64,000 bases of DNA, from the NCBI GenBank assembly GCA_964411125.1, contig CAYPJU010000011.1:41273-105272 (forward strand), given 5' to 3'. Source of the stretch: JBFIHF01 sp964411125 (lineage in GTDB: Bacteria; Myxococcota_A; Bradymonadia; Bradymonadales; Bradymonadaceae). Position numbers and translations under genes: made by a program. The notes beneath the pieces are model-generated. The model searched no databases, was not told where the DNA came from, and was given only the letters and a program-made list of their open reading frames with translations. This document shows positions 17,545-24,919 of this stretch, piece by piece. The first letter of the stretch is position 1, and every line of letters begins with the position of its first letter.

Positions 17545-18786
17545 TCACTCTTCGCTGGAATCGCTGGCGGGGATCTCGACCGACTCGGTGGCGACACTCT
17601 CTTCATAGCCGTCCGCCGGCATCTCCCCGATCTCGGGCAGGCGGTCGCGGCGCTCGTCGGGGATGAGGTCGCGCATTCGCTCCAGTTTCCCGAAGCAGAG
17701 AAGGCGGTTGCCCGGCTCCAGCACGCGATCCGTGCGAGGGTTCGGGATCACGGTCGTCCCGCGGTGCAGCGTCAGCACGTTGATGTCGCGCTCGCGCAGA
17801 CCTGCCTCGGCGATCGACATGCCGACGAACTCGCTCCCCTCCGGGATACGGAGCTCGGCGACGCCGTATCCGCGGCTCACGGTCAGGCGCTGGCGAATGT
17901 CGATCTCGGGGAAGTCGACCTGCGCGGCGAGGTAGTCGATGATCGCGCCAGCGACGTCGAGGTTGGTACAGCCCTCGATCCCTTCGAGCCCGGGCGACGA
18001 GTTCACCTCCATGATCTGGGGCCCGTCGTGCCCCTCCAGCATGTCGACCCCTGCGACACGAAGCCCGAGAATCTGTGCGGCCCGCACGGCCGTCTCCGCA
18101 TACTCGGGCGACAGCGTGACAGCCTCCGTCGACCCGCCGCGGTGGACGTTGCTCCGAAACTCCTGCCCCTGTGCGACCCGACGCATCGACGCGACGACCT
18201 GGTCGCCGACGACCAGCGCGCGAATGTCGCGCCCTTTGCTCTCCGCGACGAACTTCTGGATCAAGACGTTCTGTTTCTGGCTCTGCAGAAGCTCGACGAT
18301 CCCCGCCGCGGATTCGACGGTCTCGGCCAGCAGGACCCCGATCCCCTGCGTCCCCTCCAGGAGCTTGATGACGATGGGCGCTCCGCCGACGCGTTCGATC
18401 GCCGGGAGCACGTCTCCCTTGTCCCGTACGAAGGTCGTCTCGGGGATCCCGATGTGGTGGCGGCTAAGAATCTGTAGCGAGCGCAGCTTGTCACGGGAGT
18501 TTGCGATGCTGAGCGACGAGTTCGCGCAATGGACGTCCATCTGCTCGAACTGCCGGACGACGGCGGTCCCGAAGTAGGTGATCGACGCTCCGATTCTGGG
18601 CAGCACCGCGTCGTAGGCCGCGATCGGCTCACCGGCATAGAAGATCTGGGGTCTACCGCGACGGAGGTCGATCGAAATCTTGAACGTGTCGAGTACGTCG
18701 ACCCGGTGACCTCGGTTGAGGCCGGCCTCGAGCAGTCTGCGGGTGCTGTAGCAATTGGGACTACGGGAAAGTATCGCTAGATCCAC
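17545..18786 (-). CDS. RimK-like ATP-grasp ligase with C-terminal RCK_C (TrkA_C) domain
   Basis: 413 residues from the GTG at 18786, with AGGA upstream. Residues 1-290 are the RimK pre-ATP-grasp and ATP-grasp fold: GTQGIGVLLAE, IQKFVAESKGRDIRALVVG and the metal site IMEVNSSPGLEGIE. Such enzymes add Glu or other amino acids to a protein C-terminus or a small molecule. Unusually, residues about 300-375 (VAELRIPEGSEFVGMSIAEA to GNRLLCFG) match the ligand-binding RCK_C domain of potassium-transport regulators. This suggests allosteric control by a small ligand. The acidic tail (376-413) is low complexity. The partner protease gene lies 36 bases upstream. Confidence 0.85.
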   Translation of the reverse strand: MDLAILSRSPNCYSTRRLLEAGLNRGHRVDVLDTFKISIDLRRGRPQIFYAGEPIAAYDAVLPRIGASITYFGTAVVRQFEQMDVHCANSSLSIANSRDKLRSLQILSRHHIGIPETTFVRDKGDVLPAIERVGGAPIVIKLLEGTQGIGVLLAETVESAAGIVELLQSQKQNVLIQKFVAESKGRDIRALVVGDQVVASMRRVAQGQEFRSNVHRGGSTEAVTLSPEYAETAVRAAQILGLRVAGVDMLEGHDGPQIMEVNSSPGLEGIEGCTNLDVAGAIIDYLAAQVDFPEIDIRQRLTVSRGYGVAELRIPEGSEFVGMSIAEAGLRERDINVLTLHRGTTVIPNPRTDRVLEPGNRLLCFGKLERMRDLIPDERRDRLPEIGEMPADGYEESVATESVEIPASDSSEE

Positions 18787-18822
18787 GAAAATCCTGGGCG
18801 GGGTCGCCTGTTGAGGTACGAG

Positions 18823-19287
18823 TTACTGCTTCTTTTGCTTGGTGCCGATCAAATACGACTGGCCAGCATCGACCAGAAACCGGCGCCGAATCGCTTCGCG
18901 CCCCAGTAGCATTCGAAAGCCCATCGTGTCGCGTCGAGCGAGCGTGAGCTCGACGGACCACTGGAAGTCGCCGAGCCGGATATCGGTGACGATCACGGGG
19001 CGCCGCTGCGCGACTCCGCTCGAACTCCGGACCATGCGGTAGTCCAGAATCTTCGCTTCCGTGTGGACGACTTCGGCGCTGTCGCGCTGCGTGGGGTGCA
19101 CGGAGAAGCTCACCCACGGGGCGCCGTCGCGCTCGAACTCCTTCACGCCAAACGCGTGCAGCGAGGACGAGCGCGCACCGGTATCGACCTTCGCCTTGAC
19201 GCGAGCGAGCTCCAACTGAGGGAGCGAGACCCATTCCCGCCATCCAATGACGGGGAGCGGCCCCTTCGGTCTTTTGGGCTTCTTCAC
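18823..19287 (-). CDS. RimK-associated retropepsin-like protease (ATP-dependent zinc protease family)
   Basis: 154 residues from the GTG at 19287 (KKPKRPKGPLPVIGWREWV), where homologues usually begin; an ATG at 19374 is the alternative. The motif AKVDTGARSSSLHAF is the retropepsin-like DTGA active-site signature, and MLLGREAI follows near the end. The family, annotated as ATP-dependent zinc protease or RimB/DUF785, is habitually linked to rimK genes, as it is here. A role in processing or trimming the ligase product is inferred from that linkage. Confidence 0.8.
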   Translation of the reverse strand: MKKPKRPKGPLPVIGWREWVSLPQLELARVKAKVDTGARSSSLHAFGVKEFERDGAPWVSFSVHPTQRDSAEVVHTEAKILDYRMVRSSSGVAQRRPVIVTDIRLGDFQWSVELTLARRDTMGFRMLLGREAIRRRFLVDAGQSYLIGTKQKKQ

Positions 19288-19837
19288 GATACCTACCCGG
19301 GGTTCCCACGCCGCTTGTAAACGACGCTCGGGGTTCCACCAAGACGAAAACTGTCCTGGCGCCAGCGCCGTCATCCGACATCCACCCCGGCGCGGAACAT
19401 TCCCAGCGGGGAGGAGCTTCGGCACCGGGAGCAGCCGATGTCTCGGCAAGCACACTCGCATCGACCGCATGCAGACTGCCTCAACCCGGCCTCATCGACA
19501 AACTTCGCAACCTCGCCCCGTCGAAGCAATGTGTCGCGCTCGCCGAATACAGCTTCGCCCGTCGACGGCATTCCCCAGCGCGGCAGACGACGATCCGTGG
19601 CTCAAATTACTGGATTTCCAGGGCTTTGTTATCGGTCGCTTCCCGCCCTGCTCGCGAGCGGGAGGAACGCCGAGTAGCGCGACATCGACGCGGAGAGCAG
19701 ATGGGCTGGCGCTGCGGCCCCTTCCCCCATCTGCAATGCCGGTTCTCGGGGGAGGGGAGGGCGCGCTTCGGTGTCCGGCGGGACGACGACTACGGGGAGT
19801 GCTCCAGCGAGTGCGGTCTATCCGACGGGGTGAGAGA
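19288..19837. other. Intergenic region without supported gene
   Basis: About 550 bases between two minus-strand genes. Short open frames exist on both strands, but none shows a good start, family motifs or codon structure like its neighbours. The promoter of the protease-ligase pair must lie at its left end. Confidence 0.5.
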
Positions 19838-21283
19838 TCACTTGTTGCCGTCGGGGTCGAGAGGATTCTGTCCGGCCTTCACCATCTTGTAGAAGAGCCG
19901 CATCTGCGCTTCGAGCTCCTCCTCGGAAAGGTTGGAAGGATCGAAATTCTCGAGCTGCTCAGGATCGATGTCCCCCATGTTCTGCAGCATGCTCGGCGGC
20001 ACGGTCTTCAGCAGCGCGGGCGCGTTCTTCATCGCCATCTTCATGATCGGTTTGAACGCGGGCCGAATGTTGCCCTCGTCGTCGAAGACCTGCCCGAGCA
20101 TCTTCATCGGGTCCATGCCGAACGGCCCGGGACCTCCGAGCCCGCCGAGTCCGCCGAGTCCGCCGAGCCCGCCGAACGGGTTCCCACCGGCGCCCGCCTG
20201 CTGTTGCGGCTCGGGCTGGGGCTGGTGTTCGACCTGGGTAGCCGGCTGAAAGATCGACGTGTCGGCGATGTCATAGCAGGGCCCCAGAAGGAAGAGGAGC
20301 AACTCGGTCGGTTCTCCTCCCGCGCGCTCGAGGTCCTCCTGCGCCTTCTCCGACTCCCCGCGCGCCTGTAGCGCCGCGTATCGAACCATGTAGGCGTCCG
20401 GCAGGCTGGGGTCCAACTTCACGGCGCGGTCTGCCGCCTTCAAGGCCAGGGCGGTGTTGTCTTGCGCCAGTTGGATCGTCGCGAGCATCACGAACGCGAA
20501 AGCCTCGTCGGGGTACGCGTTCGAGGCGAGCATCGCGTCTTTTCGGGCACCTTCGAGGTTGCCCGCGAACATGCGGAGCTGGCTCCGCAGAAGCAGGGCC
20601 TCCAGCGCAGCGTCGTCCTCGTCCAGGGCGCTCTCCAGGATCGCGAGCGCCTTCTGCGGATCACCCACCGCGGTCATGATGCGCGCATGGAAGAGTGCAT
20701 AGTCGGGATCGCCGGCGTCGATCTCCCGCGCCTTTTCGATGTCGCGGACGGCGGATTTCACCGTCCCGACATAGATCCCGATCTCCGCGCGGGTGGCGTA
20801 GGCCCCCGCCGCTTCCGGATCGAGCTGGATCACCCGAGACAGGTCGGTCCGGGCGAGGTCCCACTCCTCAAGCTCGACGTTGACGAGTGCGCGGCCCGTG
20901 AGGGTCGCGACGCGGTCGGCGTCGAGATCGACCGCCTTGTCGAACTGCGCCAGCGCCTGGTCGTAGTCCTCCATGTGGTACATCGCCCAACCGGCGATCG
21001 AATGGACGGCGGCGTCGTACCAGCCGGCGTTCATCGCCTTCTGCGCCCACTCCCACGCCTCTTCGTCCTCCTCGAGGTCGAGGAGCAGCTCGGCACGTCG
21101 GCCGAAGAGCGCCCCACGCAGCGGTCGATACTCGTCGTCGTCCGGCACCGTGCCCAGGATCGCGTCGAGCCGCGCGAGCCCCTGGTGGTAGAGGTCGTCG
21201 GCGAGGAACTGCTCGAGCTCACCGTTGATGTAGTCGAGCTGCTGCTGAAGCTCGGGCGACAGTTCTGTGGTCTTGGTCGTCAT
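19838..21283 (-). CDS. TPR-repeat protein with Gly-Leu-rich hinge
   Basis: 481 residues from the ATG at 21283; a TTG three codons upstream is less likely. Residues about 10-330 form eight or so tetratricopeptide repeats (AMYHMEDYDQALAQFDKAVD, DPQKALAILESAL). A hinge follows containing five tandem GGL units (DNA at about 20140-20175, nine-base repeats), then a helical C-terminus rich in Met and Pro (DPEQLENFDPSNLSEEELE). No signal peptide, so a cytoplasmic scaffold is likely. It is monocistronic. Partners unknown. Confidence 0.8.
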   Translation of the reverse strand: MTTKTTELSPELQQQLDYINGELEQFLADDLYHQGLARLDAILGTVPDDDEYRPLRGALFGRRAELLLDLEEDEEAWEWAQKAMNAGWYDAAVHSIAGWAMYHMEDYDQALAQFDKAVDLDADRVATLTGRALVNVELEEWDLARTDLSRVIQLDPEAAGAYATRAEIGIYVGTVKSAVRDIEKAREIDAGDPDYALFHARIMTAVGDPQKALAILESALDEDDAALEALLLRSQLRMFAGNLEGARKDAMLASNAYPDEAFAFVMLATIQLAQDNTALALKAADRAVKLDPSLPDAYMVRYAALQARGESEKAQEDLERAGGEPTELLLFLLGPCYDIADTSIFQPATQVEHQPQPEPQQQAGAGGNPFGGLGGLGGLGGLGGPGPFGMDPMKMLGQVFDDEGNIRPAFKPIMKMAMKNAPALLKTVPPSMLQNMGDIDPEQLENFDPSNLSEEELEAQMRLFYKMVKAGQNPLDPDGNK

Positions 21284-21444
21284 AGGTGGCAACGATTATC
21301 AGCAACCGCGGCCCCGCGACAAGCTCGCGTCGCCCGGGGGCTGCGTTCCGTCCCGCGCGGCCGAAGTCCGAGCGGCAGCCCCCCTTCCCATCGGATGCGG
21401 TGGTCGCCGCTCGGCGCCTCGTCGAGCCGAGGTGCGCTCGCGGC

Positions 21445-22614
21445 TCACGGCTTGATCAACACCTTGATGCAATCGTCTTTCTTCTCGTCGAACATCGCGT
21501 AGGCGTCGGGAGCTTCGTCGAGGCCGATCGTGTGGGTGATGACGAAGGAGGGATCGATCTTGCCCTCCACGATCATGCCCAGGAGCGGCTCGAGGTACCG
21601 CTGCACGTGTGTCTGGCCCATCTTGAAGGTCAGCGCCTTGTTCATGGCGGGGCCGAAGGGGATCTCGAGCTCGTCGATGTAGACCCCCGGGACGGACACC
21701 GTTCCTCCCTTTCGGCAGGCCTGGATGGCCGACGCCAGGGCGTGAGGCCGATTGGCCTGAAGGTGCAAGGTCTCCAGCGCTTTGTCGACCACCCGCTTCG
21801 CAGGTTGCGAGGCGTGGGCTTCTGCGCCGACGGCGTCGATGCAGCGATCGGGACCGCGACCATCGGTCATGTCGATCAATTTCTCGACGACGTCCCCCTC
21901 CATGAAATCGATGGTCTCGGCGTTTCCGTGCGTGCGCGCCATTTCGAGGCGCTCGGGCACCGTGTCGATCGCGATGACGCGTCCCGCCCCGAGCATCCAT
22001 GCCGATTGGATTGTGAATTGCGCCACGGGGCCACAGCCCCACACCGCGACCGTGTCTCCCTTCTCGATCTCCGCGTTCTCGGCGGCCATGAAGCCGGTGG
22101 GGAAGATGTCGGAGAGGAACACCACCTGCTCGTCCGTGAGTCCGTCGGGGACCGCAATCGGTCCGACGTTGGCGTACGGCACGCGCAGGTACTCCGCTTG
22201 CCCGCCGTCGAAGCCCCCCAGCAGGTGCGAGTATCCGAAGAGGCCCGCGGGCGAATGCCCCATCTCTTCAGCCGCTTTCTCCGCGTTGGGGTTCGACTCG
22301 TCGCATAGGGAGTAGAGGGTACGGTCGCAGTACCAGCAGTGGCCGCAACTGATCGTGAACGGCACCACGACCCGGTCGCCCTTCTGAAACCTGGTGACCG
22401 CGGAACCGACCTCCTCGACGACCCCCATCGGCTCGTGTCCGATCACGTCACCCGCCTTCATTCCGGGCATCATCCCCGCATAGAGGTGCAGATCGGAGCC
22501 GCAGATTCCGGTCGCCGTGACCTTAATGATGATGTCGTCGTCGTTTTGTAGTTTCGGGTCGGGGACGTTGTCGACCCGCATGTCGTGTCGTCCGTGCCAG
22601 CAAACAGCTTTCAT
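21445..22614 (-). CDS. Zinc-dependent alcohol dehydrogenase (formaldehyde dehydrogenase-like)
   Basis: 389 residues from the ATG at 22614. A GroES-like domain carries catalytic zinc ligands in GICGSDLHLYAG and GHEPMGVVEEVG, and structural zinc Cys residues in SCGHCWYCDR. The Rossmann fold has the nucleotide motif VWGCGPVAQF followed by the acidic residue AIDTVPER, which suggests NAD(H) preference. The closest type by pattern is the FdhA-like class often annotated as glutathione-independent formaldehyde dehydrogenase, but substrate cannot be set from sequence. The gene is alone between a TPR gene and a small orphan. Confidence 0.9.
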   Translation of the reverse strand: MKAVCWHGRHDMRVDNVPDPKLQNDDDIIIKVTATGICGSDLHLYAGMMPGMKAGDVIGHEPMGVVEEVGSAVTRFQKGDRVVVPFTISCGHCWYCDRTLYSLCDESNPNAEKAAEEMGHSPAGLFGYSHLLGGFDGGQAEYLRVPYANVGPIAVPDGLTDEQVVFLSDIFPTGFMAAENAEIEKGDTVAVWGCGPVAQFTIQSAWMLGAGRVIAIDTVPERLEMARTHGNAETIDFMEGDVVEKLIDMTDGRGPDRCIDAVGAEAHASQPAKRVVDKALETLHLQANRPHALASAIQACRKGGTVSVPGVYIDELEIPFGPAMNKALTFKMGQTHVQRYLEPLLGMIVEGKIDPSFVITHTIGLDEAPDAYAMFDEKKDDCIKVLIKP

Positions 22615-22745
22615 TCGTCTTCTCTCGGTAAGGGGAAGCGTGCATCGGTCCGAGAGTAAGGAGCAATCTCCGGTCACCAACCGGATTGCCTCATCGCGAG
22701 CGGGTGGCGCTGACACAGCTCGGGTGGAGCGGTGGACGCCGGGCA

Positions 22746-22773
22746 AAGAAAAAGCCCGCCGAAGCGGGCTCGT
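22746..22773 (-). terminator. Rho-independent terminator of the small orphan gene
   Basis: Stem AGCCCGC/GCGGGCT with a CGAA loop. On the minus strand it is followed by TTTTTC. It lies about 20 bases past the stop of the 109-residue gene. Confidence 0.9.
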
Positions 22774-22792
22774 TCCATAGGGGCGCTGACGT

Positions 22793-23122
22793 TCAGACTT
22801 TGTGCTGGCGCGCCAGGTCGATGAGGCGCCCGATCGAGTAGCCCGAAATCTTCGTCTGGTAGTCGGTGTTGCCGCCGGGGAAGCGAGCTTTGGTGATCGC
22901 CTGGGCGAGGGCGTCCTTGCTGCCCCACTTGTCGTTGAGGGTCGCGTTCGACTGCCAGAGGCGGAGGAGCTTGCGGTTCGACATCGTGTTGACGCGATGT
23001 TCGAAGGCGTCCTGTTCTTCGTCTTCACCCTTCTCGAGGATGCCGATCACTTTCTTGGCCAGCTCTTCTTTCGAGCCGTGTTCGTCGCGGACGCGCTGCA
23101 GCGGGCTTGCTTTGGTTCCCAT
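22793..23122 (-). CDS. Small conserved-looking protein of unknown function
   Basis: 109 residues from the ATG at 23122, chosen because GGAG lies seven bases upstream (GGAGAAAGAG). I do not recognise a family. It has two similar-looking halves, each with an S-K-xx-L-A phrase (GSKEELAKKVIGIL and GSKDALAQAITKA), hinting at a duplicated helical unit. It is Lys/Arg-rich with acidic patches and has no membrane segment. A strong terminator directly follows. A much longer frame running on upstream is the antisense shadow of the two plus-strand genes and is not part of this gene. Confidence 0.65.
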   Translation of the reverse strand: MGTKASPLQRVRDEHGSKEELAKKVIGILEKGEDEEQDAFEHRVNTMSNRKLLRLWQSNATLNDKWGSKDALAQAITKARFPGGNTDYQTKISGYSIGRLIDLARQHKV

Positions 23123-23290
23123 CTCTTTCTCCAAATCTTCGCGATGCGTGAGCATCGAGGTGGTGGGTCGCCATGGTGGTCGAGGGTTGGAGCGCCCATC
23201 GACCGCGTCCGGCAACGCCGTGGTCTTTACGAATCGCCGCGGCAGGTCTACTTTGCCGCGCGAAGGGACGGCTTGTAACAGAGGACCCCG

Positions 23291-24913
23291 GTGATCGCAA
23301 CTCGTCGCGCACTCAGAAGCGGAAGCCGCCGGACGTCGGGCGCGCGTCCCGCCCGTGCGTCGAGGCGGACTCGCTCGACGACGCTGATGGCGCTCGCGCT
23401 GCTCGTCTGCCTCGGCCTCACGGGCTGCCGAAAGAAGACGCCCGCCGTGAAAGCGCCCGACACCGGCGAAGTCGCGACCTCGGGTCAGGACGCGACGGCC
23501 GAGCCATCCGCCGCCGGCCCGACGATCGAGTACGAAGAGGGGCCGAAGCCCGAGCCCGATACGGTGATCGCGACCGCCGGCGGGCATCGGGTCACCCTTG
23601 CCGACTACGACCAGTCGTCGCGCGTCAGCCTCCTCTTTTCGCCGACCCCGATCACCGAGATGCCTCCCGAGCGGATGGCTCTCCCCCACGTTCATCTCAC
23701 CATGACGCGCGCGCTGCTCGGGAACGAGGTGATGCTCGCCGAGCTCGAGCGCCGGGGGATCGAACTGAGCGAAGAGCAGTTGACGAAGTGGCTCGCGGAG
23801 CACGATCGCCTCGGAAAGTACGGGGCGGCGCTCGACGAGCCCGAGAAGCTGAAGTCGATGCTCGCCCCGTACGGGCTGACGCGCGAGGACCTCATGGAGG
23901 TCGCACGGGCCGAGGTCGCCAAGAACGCTCTCGTGGAGGCGCTGCTCGAAGACATCGACGACGAGGAAGTCTGGAAGGCGTACGCGCTCAATTCCCATGT
24001 CCGGACGCTCGCGGTGGCGATGACGACCAACGTCCCGTCGCCCGACGAGCTCGACGAGTTCGTCGCGCAGCATCCCGACGAGATCGACGCGTACTTTCAG
24101 AAGAACCAGACGAAGTTCCGTACGCCTCGCCGGGTGCGGGTTCACATGGTCCGGCCGCCTGCCGGGGAGGAGGCGGACCCGAAGAAGCTCGCCGAAGCTG
24201 CGGAGATGTTCGGCCGTGGGATGCAGCCCGCGGCGATCGCAAAGATCACGGGGCTCGAGGCGGAGACCGACGTCGAGATGGTCCGCGGCGAGAACCCCAA
24301 GGCCTTCGCGGACGAGCTGGGGTCCAGTGGGTGGATGCCCGACGGGCCGCGCGGCGCCTATGCGTGGCGAGTCGTCGGTTTCGAGGAATCGCGCCTGCCG
24401 GAGATGAGCCGTCCGCTGCGACGCGAGATCGCCGCCGAGATGATGCGACGCGAAGAACTCGTGCCTCACGCGGTCGCGGCGCTCGAGCAGGCGAAGTCGC
24501 TCGTGAAGGGGCTCGATCCGAAGGACGAAGAAGCCGTGAAGGCCGCGCGGGACGGAGTCGAAGAGCTCGGGGCGAAGCTGGAGGTCGTGACGACGCGGAA
24601 CGATCCCGGCGGTGTACTGCCGAAGTTCGGGCTCGCCGAAGAGGTGCTCGAGCGCGCGTTCGAGATGAAGGTCGGCGCGGTCAGCGACCCGATCCTGTCG
24701 CGCGAGCGTGGGTTCGTCGTCGCCGTTCTGGACGAGCAGAAGTCGTCGCGTGAGGAATTCGAGACGAACCTCGAGCAGAACCGCAAAGCATACCGCGACG
24801 CCTACCGTCCGCGGGCGTTGCAGGTGTGGATCGAAGGAAAGTTGCAGGAGCTCGGAGCCACGGTCGACACGCGACCGCTGCGGGTGAAGTACGGAGTGCT
24901 GCAGAAGAAGTAG
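23291..24913 (+). CDS. SurA/PpiC-like peptidyl-prolyl isomerase-type lipoprotein
   Basis: 540 residues from the GTG at 23291 (AGGAC upstream), or 508 from the ATG at 23387. The latter gives a standard signal peptide, while the former adds an Arg-rich lead. The lipobox LGLTGC marks a lipidated Cys. The body is helical with a SurA_N-like segment (ELERRGIELSEEQLTKWL, GLTREDLMEVARAEVAKNAL), followed by two parvulin-like stretches (about 275-370 and 430-490: VGAVSDPILSRERGFVVAVL). It likely acts as a periplasmic chaperone or foldase. It ends six bases before the topoisomerase gene. The isomerase active-site residues are not clearly conserved, so chaperone function is more likely than catalysis. 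Confidence 0.7.
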   Translation: MIATRRALRSGSRRTSGARPARASRRTRSTTLMALALLVCLGLTGCRKKTPAVKAPDTGEVATSGQDATAEPSAAGPTIEYEEGPKPEPDTVIATAGGHRVTLADYDQSSRVSLLFSPTPITEMPPERMALPHVHLTMTRALLGNEVMLAELERRGIELSEEQLTKWLAEHDRLGKYGAALDEPEKLKSMLAPYGLTREDLMEVARAEVAKNALVEALLEDIDDEEVWKAYALNSHVRTLAVAMTTNVPSPDELDEFVAQHPDEIDAYFQKNQTKFRTPRRVRVHMVRPPAGEEADPKKLAEAAEMFGRGMQPAAIAKITGLEAETDVEMVRGENPKAFADELGSSGWMPDGPRGAYAWRVVGFEESRLPEMSRPLRREIAAEMMRREELVPHAVAALEQAKSLVKGLDPKDEEAVKAARDGVEELGAKLEVVTTRNDPGGVLPKFGLAEEVLERAFEMKVGAVSDPILSRERGFVVAVLDEQKSSREEFETNLEQNRKAYRDAYRPRALQVWIEGKLQELGATVDTRPLRVKYGVLQKK

Positions 24914-24919
24914 TCGGCG

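Noticed and set aside
19371..19571. Small Cys-containing minus-strand open frame
   Set aside because: No ribosome site, no family features, and the surrounding 550 bases look non-coding.
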